Shown here: positions 17,266 through 25,802 of the stretch, piece by piece | Numbering within the stretch: the first letter of the stretch is position 1 | Layout of the letters: each line of letters begins with the position of its first letter | DNA from: Aneurinibacillus sp. REN35 | Lineage (GTDB): Bacteria; Bacillota; Bacilli; Aneurinibacillales; Aneurinibacillaceae | Direction: 5' to 3' | NCBI RefSeq assembly: GCF_041379945.2 | Contig: NZ_JBFTXJ020000002.1 | Span: 186,001-250,000 of the forward strand | Length of the DNA: 64,000 nucleotides | The notes under the pieces: model-generated | Database searches by the model: none | Told to the model about the DNA's origin: nothing | What the model saw: the letters and a program-made list of their open reading frames with translations, nothing else | Translations under genes and position numbers: made by a program

Positions 17266-17826
17266 GTGCGATTGAAGAAAAAACATGATGAAGAGTTAAT
17301 GAGATTAGTAAATAAAAAGTATCGTCCTGCCTTAGAAGAGCTTTATGATCGCTACATCAGATTGGTGTACAGCTTTGCATATACATTTACTAACGGCAAT
17401 GAAGATAAAACAAAAGAAATTGTCCAGTTAGTTTTTGTAAAGCTTTGGACGACAAAAAGCAGCTATGACTCATCAAAAGGAAGATTTACGAATTGGCTTC
17501 TAACTGTGACGCGAAATGTCTGTGTTGATTATATCCGCAAAGATAGCATTCATGCTCAAAACAACCGGCAAATGGATCCGCACGGGTCCATTGAAGTAGC
17601 CGATCCGAACAATGAAATTGAAAGAAGAGTGGCCTTTAGCGAAGTAGCCGATGCCAAAAGCAAGCTGAATAGAGCGCAAAAAAGATTGATTGATCTACTG
17701 TATTGGAAAGGCTATTCTTTAACGGAAATTGCGGAAATCGAAAACGAACCGGTAGGAACAATCAAGAGTAGGCTTCATCAGTCTCTCAAACAATTAAAGA
17801 AGCATCTGGAAAGAAGGGATGTATAA
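17266..17826 (+). CDS. ECF-type RNA polymerase sigma factor
   Basis: A 186-residue sigma-70 family protein with region 2 (about 20-90: LEELYDRYIRLVYSFAYTFT…) and region 4 (about 120-180: LNRAQKRLIDLLYWKGYSLTEIAEIE…GTIKSRLHQSLKQLKK). The long frame opens at GTG 17260, but AGGAG at 17255-17259 abuts it, so GTG 17266 with six-base spacing is the better start. The next gene begins directly after the stop and encodes an anti-sigma factor, the usual ECF pairing (SigK/RskA-like). The regulon is unknown. Confidence 0.88.
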   Translation: MRLKKKHDEELMRLVNKKYRPALEELYDRYIRLVYSFAYTFTNGNEDKTKEIVQLVFVKLWTTKSSYDSSKGRFTNWLLTVTRNVCVDYIRKDSIHAQNNRQMDPHGSIEVADPNNEIERRVAFSEVADAKSKLNRAQKRLIDLLYWKGYSLTEIAEIENEPVGTIKSRLHQSLKQLKKHLERRDV

Positions 17827-18564
17827 ATGGAAAGAGAGTGTACAAACCTGCTTTCATTCATAGCGGATGAGTTAAATGAGAAAGAAAAAAGAAAATTTGT
17901 TGAGCATATACAGCATTGTTTGGAATGCTCAAGGGAGTATGAACAAATGATAGAAGCCTGGCATTCATTGCATTGGGACTTTGAAGAGAAAGAAGTTCCT
18001 GCATCCTTAAAGTCAGACGTAATGAATTATGTTTTCGAACATGATAAAAAAGAAAGGGGAAGCATCGTACGCTGGCTCAAAGAGTGGCTCTATGTTCTCC
18101 AAAAACAGTTTACCCCGCTAACTGTTGGACTTTTGCTGCTTTTTATGGGTGTGGCAGCTTTCCAGGCGATATATAACATTCAATTAATAAAGGAACGGAA
18201 GAACGGTGAAGCCGTAACGGCTAAACCGATGGAGGTTGTATCCACATTCTTTTTGCAGGGCGTCGGTCAAACGAGCAGTAACGCAAAAGGCCATGCCTCT
18301 ATTTTGCGGCAGGGGGAGAGTGAAAAGTTAGTCATACAAGTCGATAATCTGCCGCCGTTAGCCGGGGATGAGGTCTATCAAGTGTGGTTGTTGAACAATG
18401 GGATGCGGGAGAATGCCGGAACGTTTAAACCCGATGGAAGCGGGAAAGGGATGCTAACCTATCCGCTTGCGCAAAGACAGCATTTTGACCAAATCGGCAT
18501 CACCATTGAACCAGACCAATACAGCAGGCAGCCGCGGGGCAAGAAGGTTGTCGGCTCATCATAG
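17827..18564 (+). CDS. Anti-sigma factor with zinc-finger and RskA-type domain
   Basis: A 245-residue membrane protein. The cytoplasmic N-terminal zinc-binding anti-sigma motif is H27-x3-C31-x2-C34. One transmembrane segment lies at about residues 98-116. The outer C-terminal part (about 150-245) is an RskA domain, with the family pattern DEVYQVWLL…G and an ending close to EPDQYSRQPRGKKV. It should hold the sigma factor encoded directly upstream inactive until an external signal, often redox or metal, releases it. The two genes are adjacent with no gap. Confidence 0.87.
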   Translation: MERECTNLLSFIADELNEKEKRKFVEHIQHCLECSREYEQMIEAWHSLHWDFEEKEVPASLKSDVMNYVFEHDKKERGSIVRWLKEWLYVLQKQFTPLTVGLLLLFMGVAAFQAIYNIQLIKERKNGEAVTAKPMEVVSTFFLQGVGQTSSNAKGHASILRQGESEKLVIQVDNLPPLAGDEVYQVWLLNNGMRENAGTFKPDGSGKGMLTYPLAQRQHFDQIGITIEPDQYSRQPRGKKVVGSS

Positions 18565-18745
18565 AAATAGGCTGGCTGCTTTATGTCCGCCATCCGTAGG
18601 CCTGATCGAAAAAATGATCGTGCCGGAAAAGAGGGACAAAGCAGCAAGAGGCATGCATAGCTATGTATTGTTCTCCCTGACTTGCAGTAAAGGAAAGAAG
18701 AATGCAGTACATAGCTGAATCGCTTTTGCAGAGTGGGGAATAATT
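18565..18745. other. Gene-free stretch after the anti-sigma gene
   Basis: No convincing gene, hairpin-plus-T-run or promoter is seen here; frames are short and lack ribosome sites. Confidence 0.4.
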
Positions 18746-18907
18746 ATGTATGCAAGGCACCAAAAGGCAGAGGATCCTCATTGTATTCGCAAAGAAAGGG
18801 TGTATGATTGGGTTACTCGTTCGGTTACCATTCCCCTTCGGGTATGTTTTCCACGCCGCCAAAGCACTGTTTTTTTCTTTTATTATGGAGGAATAGTGCT
18901 TAGTTTG
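18746..18907 (+). CDS. Short ORF with a VYDWVTR segment, possible gene remnant
   Basis: A 53-codon frame from ATG 18746 (GGGGA about eight bases upstream). It includes CIRKERVYDWVTRSVTIPL, which resembles an opening segment shared by a number of Bacillales spore-associated or surface proteins. The C-terminal half (FFFYYGGIVLSL) looks random, so this may be the truncated start of a former longer gene. Family assignment rests on memory of that short motif only. Confidence 0.3.
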
Positions 18908-19042
18908 TAGAGTCTGCATTCTACGCTTTTTAGAACAAAAAGGCCTCATTCTAAATAAGTGTGTAAAAAGAGTAACGGGGACGTTGCAGGAGAGAGAATC
19001 CTTTTGGCAAAACAAGGACAGAAATCAAAGGAGCAGGAAATC

Positions 19043-19714
19043 GTGTCGCAGGATCATTATTTATATCCAACAAGCATCGTTCATTTGTTCTCCCCATCTC
19101 GAATTGACAACTGGAAGTCTAAAAAGAATTATTATACCTTCAAAAAAGGTGACTTTATTTGCACACCCGGTCAACGATCTGACGCTGTGTATTTTATTGT
19201 TGAAGGTCACGCTCGAATATTTCATCTTCATTTAGAAGGGAAAGAGTGTGTATTAGGTATTTTGTCAGAAGGCGATTTCATTGATTTACTACAAGTTTTT
19301 TCAGATAGAGAAAGTCAACTCTTCGCAAAAGCGTTAACGGATGTTAAGGTGCTATCGATTCCCAAAAGTGAAGTGAAAAATGAAGTTCAACAAAATAAAG
19401 AGTTATCCATGACGCTTCTTTATTACTTTACAAATAGGCTGCAGGAAACCATTGAAATTTTAGAACAAGTCGCTTATGGAAAAGTGGAGGAGCGCTTATT
19501 ATTTCTGTTAGAGAAGCTGGCAAATAAGTCGGAGAGCGATCAAGAATGGTATCCATTGCCTGAGTTCATTACACATAAAAACCTAGCAGGCATGATTGCC
19601 TCCACAAGAGAAACTGTAACATTTTTACTTAATAAGTTTATTCAAATAAATAAAGTGAAGCAAGAAGAGCAGCGCCTATGGCTCAAAAATGATAAAAAAA
19701 TTGGATGGATGTAA
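19043..19714 (+). CDS. Crp/Fnr family transcriptional regulator
   Basis: A cyclic-nucleotide-binding-fold regulator of 223 residues from GTG 19043, which has AAAGGAG eight bases upstream; the frame is open back to 18959 but that start lacks a ribosome site and makes the protein longer than usual. The sensor domain spans about residues 20-130 (YTFKKGDFICTPGQRSDAVYF) and the Crp-type helix-turn-helix is near the end (HKNLAGMIASTRETVTFLLNKF). The cysteine cluster of oxygen-sensing Fnr is absent. It may control the nos cluster or the adjacent OsmC gene, which starts 68 bases downstream. Confidence 0.85.
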   Translation: MSQDHYLYPTSIVHLFSPSRIDNWKSKKNYYTFKKGDFICTPGQRSDAVYFIVEGHARIFHLHLEGKECVLGILSEGDFIDLLQVFSDRESQLFAKALTDVKVLSIPKSEVKNEVQQNKELSMTLLYYFTNRLQETIEILEQVAYGKVEERLLFLLEKLANKSESDQEWYPLPEFITHKNLAGMIASTRETVTFLLNKFIQINKVKQEEQRLWLKNDKKIGWM

Positions 19715-19781
19715 GCCTCCTTACATACAGTTTGCTTCGGACTGCGGTAGTATCAGGATATAACAAGTAAGGAGGCTCACC

Positions 19782-20273
19782 ATGAATCAAATTCCACTTG
19801 ATACAGTCCAACAAACAGCAAACGCAATCAAAGCAAATCCTGATTTGAAAATCAAAAATTGGCATGCCCATATCCAATGGGAGAGCGGTGTGCAAAATAA
19901 GGTGTCCATTCGAGAATTCAGCCCGATTCTTGTAGATGAACCGGCAACGTTAGGTGGTACCGATAAGGCTCCGAATCCTGTTGAGTATTTTATAGGAGCA
20001 GCAGGAAGCTGCTTTGCTATTACGTTTGAGGTCATGGCCAGTCAGAGAGGCATTCAATTAAAAAGTGTGGATGTGACCATTGAAGCTGATTTGAATGCCG
20101 CAGTCTTTCTAGGTATTGAGGAAGGCGATGGAGGGATTTTACATCCGGTCATCAGATTAAAAGTAGATGCGGATGCTGCAGAAGAAGAGATAGCGAGCAT
20201 CGCGCATGCTGCGTTATTGAAATCACCTGTGTTAGCCAGTCTGCAAAAAGACATTCAAGTAGACATTCAATAA
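19782..20273 (+). CDS. OsmC family protein with one conserved cysteine
   Basis: A 163-residue OsmC/YhfA-fold protein. OsmC and Ohr peroxidases use two cysteines. Here the first is present (C77 in GAAGSCFAITFE), while the second, normally in a C-P-V context, is serine (S148 in LKSPVLAS). A normal thiol peroxidase cycle is therefore doubtful. AAGGAGG precedes the ATG. It follows the Crp/Fnr gene and ends before a strong terminator. Confidence 0.85.
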   Translation: MNQIPLDTVQQTANAIKANPDLKIKNWHAHIQWESGVQNKVSIREFSPILVDEPATLGGTDKAPNPVEYFIGAAGSCFAITFEVMASQRGIQLKSVDVTIEADLNAAVFLGIEEGDGGILHPVIRLKVDADAAEEEIASIAHAALLKSPVLASLQKDIQVDIQ

Positions 20274-20288
20274 AATACACACAAAATC

Positions 20289-20330
20289 AAAAGCCAAGCA
20301 TGTTGATGTACCAGCATGCTTGGCTTTTTC
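20289..20330 (+). terminator. Rho-independent terminator after the OsmC gene
   Basis: AAAGCCAAGCATG pairs with CATGCTTGGCTTT across a short loop and is followed by a run of T. Confidence 0.9.
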
Positions 20331-20415
20331 ATTTATCAAGGTTTCGGCTGCAATATGACTTTTAAGACATCCCCTTTAACATGTGCGTCTATAAGCGACT
20401 TCTACATCCAATTCG

Positions 20416-22110
20416 TCATGCATGGAACGTATTAGGGTACAGAAGTTCATATGCATAGAGCGCAAGCTGCAGGGCGATTCTTTTGTCGGCTGATTCTATA
20501 TTATCTCCCAGCAGCATTTTGATTTTTTCGAGCCGATAATAAAGCGATTGCCGCACGATATGCAGCTGTTGTGCCGCCGCTTTCTTCGACCCATTATTCT
20601 CTAAGTAGATCTTGAGTGTATACAGAAGCAGATTTCGCTTCTCTTCTTCCTCTTGAAGCAGACTGCCCAGTTGCGTATTTACGAAGTGGGTCAGGCGATT
20701 CTCGCTGCGCAAATCAATTAAAAGCTGATATACGCCAAGGTTTTCATAGAATAGCGTTGCCTTGTTGAGCTGATCGCACAGCAGCAGCGATTTTACAGCT
20801 TCTTCATAACTTATGTGTGCATGCTTAAATCCGGTATATGCTTGGCCGATTCCTATGTGAAGGCGAAATCCGCCTTGCTTTTTGTTTAACAGGGTTTCGT
20901 CCACATAAACAAACGCCTGCTGCAAACGTTCCGTCACATTCGTATCCTTTGTATGCCGTACCGCCTTCGGATGAGAGCTTACATCTACTGTTAGCACGAC
21001 CAATCGGTTATTTTTTAATGTAACGAACGCGCGAAAACCCTGCCTCTCTAATGTTGAGCGGAGAAGGAGAGAGAGGTGAAAGCCGGTCGATTCAAAAGAA
21101 GTATCTCCCCGGGTATCGCTCCCTGTCTGCTCCTCTTCAATCTCCAAGACACATACGCGCTGCTGCAGCGTGTTCATCTTTGCATAATGAACTCCTGTGA
21201 GCGCTTGAAGCTGATCTTCTGTCGGCGTCTGTTCATGCAGCAATTCATTAACCCAGACGTTCTCGGTATGCAATCGGCGCTCTTCCATATAACGTTTACG
21301 CAGCAGATCCTGAGCAAGAGAGAGAGAGGCCGATTCAAGTACGAGATGGTGATATTCCGTAGGCTCCTGCAAGATGAGAAGCGCAAGGTATGCCCATGTT
21401 TGTCCCATTGCCCCGATCGGCCGCAGGAGAATAACAGCTTCCCCGCATCTCCATTGATATGCGCTAGCTTCTTCTCCTAAGGATGTATCTGAGAGTTTTT
21501 GTTGCAGAAGCTGTGTCCATTCTTTTTTCTCACCGGACGGCAGATCCGGAATGAAAAGTGGTGCTTCATCGGAAGGCAGGTAAGCGATTGTGGCCTGCGT
21601 TGAATTATACAGCACCTTTAATACATTCTCTGTTCCCTGTGAGGTAAGAGTATGATGATGGAATTCCCGTGAGATGCGCTCAAGGTTCTGGAGCATGCTG
21701 TATTGCTGATTAATGATTAATGAATGCAAATCATGCGTAATATCAATAAAACGAACCGTGTGCAAAAAGACGAGCAGGGGGAAATCATATTGTTCTGCCA
21801 GCGCAATCATCTCAGCAGGGACAGGTGCGTGGGCATCCATGTCTACAATCTCTAGGCAGAGACAGGATACGTTTAAGTTGATGAGATTCTGCAGGTACTC
21901 AGCAGGACTGACATGACCTGCGCGGAAGGCCATCCCGGTTGATAGGATCATCTCTTCCCCATGAATGAGTTCCCCGGCATCGGACACTTCGAGAATGTGA
22001 ACCCAGCGAATGCGGCGGTTTACGCCGTTTGCTCCGGCAATGATACGTACTCCGCGAAAAAGCGGACGAGAGAGGGCATCATGGATCGTGAAGGTGAATT
22101 CGGATTGCAA
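20416..22110 (-). CDS. PucR family transcriptional regulator
   Basis: A 564-residue regulator. The N-terminal PucR (purine catabolism regulator-like) domain covers about residues 5-125 (LSRPLFRGVRIIAGANGVNRRIRWVHI). A middle GGDEF-like/CdaR_GGDEF region follows. The C-terminal helix-turn-helix is NGSKKAAAQQLHIVRQSLYYRLEKI. It is transcribed away from the dehydrogenase and aminotransferase genes, whose shared upstream region holds an inverted repeat at 22248-22267. It is the likely activator of that pathway. Confidence 0.9.
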   Translation of the reverse strand: MQSEFTFTIHDALSRPLFRGVRIIAGANGVNRRIRWVHILEVSDAGELIHGEEMILSTGMAFRAGHVSPAEYLQNLINLNVSCLCLEIVDMDAHAPVPAEMIALAEQYDFPLLVFLHTVRFIDITHDLHSLIINQQYSMLQNLERISREFHHHTLTSQGTENVLKVLYNSTQATIAYLPSDEAPLFIPDLPSGEKKEWTQLLQQKLSDTSLGEEASAYQWRCGEAVILLRPIGAMGQTWAYLALLILQEPTEYHHLVLESASLSLAQDLLRKRYMEERRLHTENVWVNELLHEQTPTEDQLQALTGVHYAKMNTLQQRVCVLEIEEEQTGSDTRGDTSFESTGFHLSLLLRSTLERQGFRAFVTLKNNRLVVLTVDVSSHPKAVRHTKDTNVTERLQQAFVYVDETLLNKKQGGFRLHIGIGQAYTGFKHAHISYEEAVKSLLLCDQLNKATLFYENLGVYQLLIDLRSENRLTHFVNTQLGSLLQEEEEKRNLLLYTLKIYLENNGSKKAAAQQLHIVRQSLYYRLEKIKMLLGDNIESADKRIALQLALYAYELLYPNTFHA

Positions 22111-22247
22111 TCGTCTTCTCTCCTTTAGATTTTACGTTGTGTCTATATCAGCAGCTGTTTATCGTAAGCGTTATCTTGATAGACAGTAAAAGCTAGAACA
22201 CTCTTTTTAAGAATTATACAGCAAGTCAAAAATATTCACATGAATTT

Positions 22248-22267
22248 TTACATATTGTCTAATGTAA
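22248..22267. promoter_or_regulatory. Inverted repeat between pucR-type gene and dehydrogenase gene
   Basis: TTACAT and ATGTAA face each other across eight bases in the 237-base divergent region, about 80 bases before the dehydrogenase start. A candidate operator for the PucR-type regulator. Confidence 0.4.
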
Positions 22268-22347
22268 GGGCTCACTATTCGTTTTATAGTAAAGGAAAGA
22301 ACCAGGTGATAAGAAAAATTCGAACAATTGAGGTGGAAAGGATCACA

Positions 22348-23811
22348 ATGACAATGACAACAAAGAAAATCGTACAGGTAAAAAACTTTGTGGGCGGGAA
22401 ATGGGTAGAAGCGTCTGCTTCCCGCTATGAGGACGTACCGAACCCTGCGACGGGTGAGATCATCGCTCACGTTCCTCTATCCACACGCCAGGATGTAGAT
22501 GGGGCGGTGGAAGCTGCCGCTGAAGCGTTCCGTACATGGAGAAAGACACCCGTTCCGCGCCGTGCACGCATCCTGTTTAAATACCAACAGCTTCTGGTGG
22601 AGCAGTGGGAAGAGTTGGCCCGCCTGATAACAGTAGAGAACGGGAAAAGCTACGAGGAAGCGTATGGGGAAGTACAGCGGGGGATTGAGTGCGTAGAGTT
22701 CGCAGCCGGTGCGCCAACGCTGATGATGGGGCAGCAGCTCCCGGATATAGCCACAGGAATCGAATCAGGCATGTACCGCTATCCGCTGGGGGTTGTCGGT
22801 GGCATTACACCATTCAACTTCCCGATGATGGTACCGTGCTGGATGTTTCCGCTGGCGATTGCCTGCGGGAATACATTCGTGCTCAAACCGTCTGAGCGTA
22901 CACCGCTATTAGCCAATCGCTTAGCCGAGCTATTCACAGAAGCCGGATTGCCAGACGGTGTACTGAATGTAGTACATGGCGCCCATGATGTAGTGAACGG
23001 TATTCTTGAACATCCTGATATTAAAGCAGTCTCCTTTGTTGGCTCACAGCCGGTCGCTGAATACATCTACAAAACCGCAGCAGCACACGGAAAGCGTGTT
23101 CAGGCATTAGCCGGAGCAAAAAATCATTCGATCGTCATGCCGGATGCGAATCTGGATGATGCGGTAAAGAACATTATCAGTGCAGCCTTTGGCTCAGCCG
23201 GAGAGCGCTGCATGGCCTGCGCGGTTGTTGTGGCCGTAGGTGAGGTAGCTGATGAATTGGTACGGCGTCTTAGAGAAGCGGCCGATCAAATCAAGATGGG
23301 CAACGGCATGGAAGAGGGCGTATTCTTAGGTCCGGTGATCCGTGCGCCGCATAAAAAGCGCACGCTTGACTATATTGAAGCCGGAACAAAGGAAGGAGCC
23401 ACCCTTGTGCGCGATGGGCGTAGCGATGCGGGTGTTGAGGGAGATGGGTATTTTATCGGGCCGACGATTTTTGATGAGGTAACGACAGAGATGTCGATCT
23501 GGAAGGATGAGATTTTTGCTCCGGTTCTATCGGTTGTTCGTGTGAAGAGCCTGGAGGAAGCGATCGCTCTCTCGAATCAATCGGAATTTGCAAACGGAGC
23601 CTGCCTGTATACGGACCGTGCAAGCGCTGTGCGTCAGTTCCGGGATGAAATGGATGCGGGAATGCTTGGCGTCAATGTTGGCGTACCTGCCCCGATGGCC
23701 TTCTTCCCATTCTCAGGCTATAAAAACTCGTTCTACGGTGACCTGCATGCCAATGGGCGTGATGGGGTTGAGTTCTATACGCGTAAGAAAATGCTTACAG
23801 CCCGTTATTAA
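22348..23811 (+). CDS. mmsA: CoA-acylating methylmalonate/malonate-semialdehyde dehydrogenase
   Basis: A 487-residue ALDH-superfamily enzyme that turns (methyl)malonate semialdehyde plus CoA and NAD into propionyl- or acetyl-CoA and CO2. Start at ATG 22348 with GGAAAGGA upstream; the frame is open earlier but without a ribosome site. The catalytic cysteine is C288 in GERCMA. The usual ALDH glutamate motif (LELGGKN) is replaced by LAGAKNH at 255-260, the signature of this CoA-dependent subfamily (MmsA/IolA). Followed after 23 bases by an omega-aminotransferase, suggesting beta-alanine or beta-aminoisobutyrate breakdown. Confidence 0.9.
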   Translation: MTMTTKKIVQVKNFVGGKWVEASASRYEDVPNPATGEIIAHVPLSTRQDVDGAVEAAAEAFRTWRKTPVPRRARILFKYQQLLVEQWEELARLITVENGKSYEEAYGEVQRGIECVEFAAGAPTLMMGQQLPDIATGIESGMYRYPLGVVGGITPFNFPMMVPCWMFPLAIACGNTFVLKPSERTPLLANRLAELFTEAGLPDGVLNVVHGAHDVVNGILEHPDIKAVSFVGSQPVAEYIYKTAAAHGKRVQALAGAKNHSIVMPDANLDDAVKNIISAAFGSAGERCMACAVVVAVGEVADELVRRLREAADQIKMGNGMEEGVFLGPVIRAPHKKRTLDYIEAGTKEGATLVRDGRSDAGVEGDGYFIGPTIFDEVTTEMSIWKDEIFAPVLSVVRVKSLEEAIALSNQSEFANGACLYTDRASAVRQFRDEMDAGMLGVNVGVPAPMAFFPFSGYKNSFYGDLHANGRDGVEFYTRKKMLTARY

Positions 23812-23834
23812 AATTTATGTAAGGGGGATTACGC

Positions 23835-25193
23835 ATGTCGATTGTAAAGGGAAGCACAGAGGAAATGGTGGCAAAGGATCGCAAATATCTCTGGCACCAT
23901 ATCTCACCGTATAACGAACAAGTGCCGCCTATGGTCGCAACGGAAGCGGAGGGCTCCTGGGTTAAAGACATGAACGGAAAGAAGTACCTGGATGCGATGG
24001 CCGGACTATGGTGTGTGAATGTGGGATATGGGAGGGAGGAGTTGGCTCATGCGGCATATGAACAGCTGCGCACATTGCCGTATTTTCCGCTAACACAAAG
24101 CCACCTTCCCGCAATCCAACTGGCAGAGAAGCTGAACGAATGGCTGAATGGAGACTATGTGATCTTCTTCTCCAACAGCGGATCAGATGCCAATGAGGTC
24201 GCCTTTAAAGTCGCACGGCAATATCACCAGCAAAACGGAGAGCCAAGCCGCTATAAATTCATCTCCCGCTATCGAGCTTATCACGGGAATTCAATGGGTG
24301 CTTTGGCAGCGACCGGACAGGCACAGCGCAAATATAAATATGAGCCGCTTGGGGGCGGATTTATCCATGTGCAGCCGCCGGACAGCTACCGTCGCCCAGA
24401 AGGACAGACGGTGGAAGAGTTTAATATCCAGTGTGCGCTTGCCATTGAGAACACGATCATTTGGGAGGGGAAGGAGACGGTTGCTGCCGTAATTATGGAG
24501 CCTGCGATCACCGGGGGCGGCATTATTATCCCGCATCCGATCTACATGCAGAAAGTGCAGGAAATCTGCAAAAAGCATGGCGTACTCCTGATCATTGATG
24601 AGGTCATCTGCGGCTTCGGGCGTACAGGCAAGCCGTTTGGACATATGCATTTTGATGTACAGCCGGATATTGTGACGATGGCCAAAGGCATTACAAGCGG
24701 TTACCTGCCGCTGTCAGCTACGGCGGTGCGCAAAGAAATATATGAAGCGTTCAAAAGCGGAGAAGACCAAAGCCACCTGCGGCATGTGAATACGTTCGGG
24801 GGCAACCCCGCCGCCTGTGCGCTGGCGCTTAAGAATATTGAGATTTTAGAGCGTGAGCAGCTTGTAGAGCGCGCACGGATATTAGGAGAGCGTCTGTATG
24901 CCGATATGAAGGAGATGGAAGCCCATCCAATGGTTGGTGATATTCGCAGCTTCGGCTTCCTGCTTGGAATTGAGCTGGTAGAGGATAAAGTGACCAAGGA
25001 ACCGGCATCGGTTGAAAAGGTAGGGCAGGTGATTGCCGCATGCAAGGCCAACGGGCTGATCATTGGCAAAAACGGCGATACCGTAGGAGGCTTCAATAAT
25101 GTGCTGACCTTGTCTCCGCCGCTGTCTGCAACAGATGAGGATGTGGCGTTCATTGCCGATACGCTGAAAGCGGCGCTGCAGACACTATCCTAA
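23835..25193 (+). CDS. Class III omega-amino acid (beta-alanine):pyruvate-type aminotransferase
   Basis: A 452-residue PLP enzyme. The PLP lysine is K284 in TMAKGITSGY, and LIIDEVICGFGRTG (about 252-265) holds the aspartate that contacts the cofactor nitrogen. Length and motifs match beta-alanine:pyruvate and related aminotransferases. The product, malonate semialdehyde, is the substrate of the dehydrogenase encoded just upstream. AAGGGGG precedes the ATG. The divergent PucR-type regulator probably controls both genes. The exact donor cannot be told from sequence. Confidence 0.88.
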   Translation: MSIVKGSTEEMVAKDRKYLWHHISPYNEQVPPMVATEAEGSWVKDMNGKKYLDAMAGLWCVNVGYGREELAHAAYEQLRTLPYFPLTQSHLPAIQLAEKLNEWLNGDYVIFFSNSGSDANEVAFKVARQYHQQNGEPSRYKFISRYRAYHGNSMGALAATGQAQRKYKYEPLGGGFIHVQPPDSYRRPEGQTVEEFNIQCALAIENTIIWEGKETVAAVIMEPAITGGGIIIPHPIYMQKVQEICKKHGVLLIIDEVICGFGRTGKPFGHMHFDVQPDIVTMAKGITSGYLPLSATAVRKEIYEAFKSGEDQSHLRHVNTFGGNPAACALALKNIEILEREQLVERARILGERLYADMKEMEAHPMVGDIRSFGFLLGIELVEDKVTKEPASVEKVGQVIAACKANGLIIGKNGDTVGGFNNVLTLSPPLSATDEDVAFIADTLKAALQTLS

Positions 25194-25220
25194 TCGCTTG
25201 CTTGTTTATTGGATAAATAA

Positions 25221-25266
25221 AAAAAGGACGGGTGCTTATCTTTACGTAGAAGCATACCGTCCTTTT
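25221..25266. terminator. Bidirectional terminator
   Basis: AAAAGGACGG pairs with CCGTCCTTTT, with an inner GCTT/AAGC stem. A-rich on the left and T-rich on the right, it serves the aminotransferase gene and the converging lipoprotein gene. Confidence 0.85.
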
Positions 25267-25289
25267 GTATGTGTAGATAGAATAGGCAA

Positions 25290-25733
25290 TCATTGTGTGT
25301 ATACTTTGCAAACATAGTAGGCCGACCCTTCCTCCCATTCAGCGGAAAACGAATAAATATGGAGACCTTTGTTTTTAGATAGGGTGAAGGCGGAATCATG
25401 TACTTCAACCGGCTTTGTCTCGTTATCACCAATCCATTCGTATACATGCAGTGTACCGGGCTTAGGCGGAGTAGCAAATCGAATGTTCAGTGTAGCCTGC
25501 GACGGCACAACGGTAGGGGTCTCTGTTCGTACTTGCAAAACAGGCGGGATAAAGTCAACACATGAGTCTTTGCCGTCACTGCTCCAGCAATAGCTGCTTT
25601 GAAATGCGGATACAGGTCTATCCTCAACCGTCAAAGTAGGCAGCGGCGGTGCAGGAGACGAAGCGGGCAGACTAGTTGTGCATCCTGTAAGTGCTGCCAA
25701 CGACATGAAGCAGAGTGCAGTTTTTTTCATCAT
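25290..25733 (-). CDS. Hypothetical lipoprotein
   Basis: A 147-residue exported protein with lipobox LTGC (cysteine near residue 18), then a proline/serine-rich linker and a compact C-terminal domain with three cysteines (CWSSDGKDSC and YYVCKVY). The family is not recognised. It stands alone between the aminotransferase and the chemoreceptor gene, with GAGGGGCG just before the start on the minus strand. Two cysteines ten residues apart may form a disulfide outside the cell. Confidence 0.7.
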   Translation of the reverse strand: MMKKTALCFMSLAALTGCTTSLPASSPAPPLPTLTVEDRPVSAFQSSYCWSSDGKDSCVDFIPPVLQVRTETPTVVPSQATLNIRFATPPKPGTLHVYEWIGDNETKPVEVHDSAFTLSKNKGLHIYSFSAEWEEGSAYYVCKVYTQ

Positions 25734-25802
25734 ACAACGCCCCTCTCATAAATTGGTATCTCTACCAGTATAGACGAAAGGGGCGTCAGCATTGTACATA
25801 AT

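Noticed and set aside
22240-22347. N-terminal extension of the semialdehyde dehydrogenase
   Set aside because: It would cover the promoter region and inverted repeat; ATG 22348 has a ribosome site and the normal family start.
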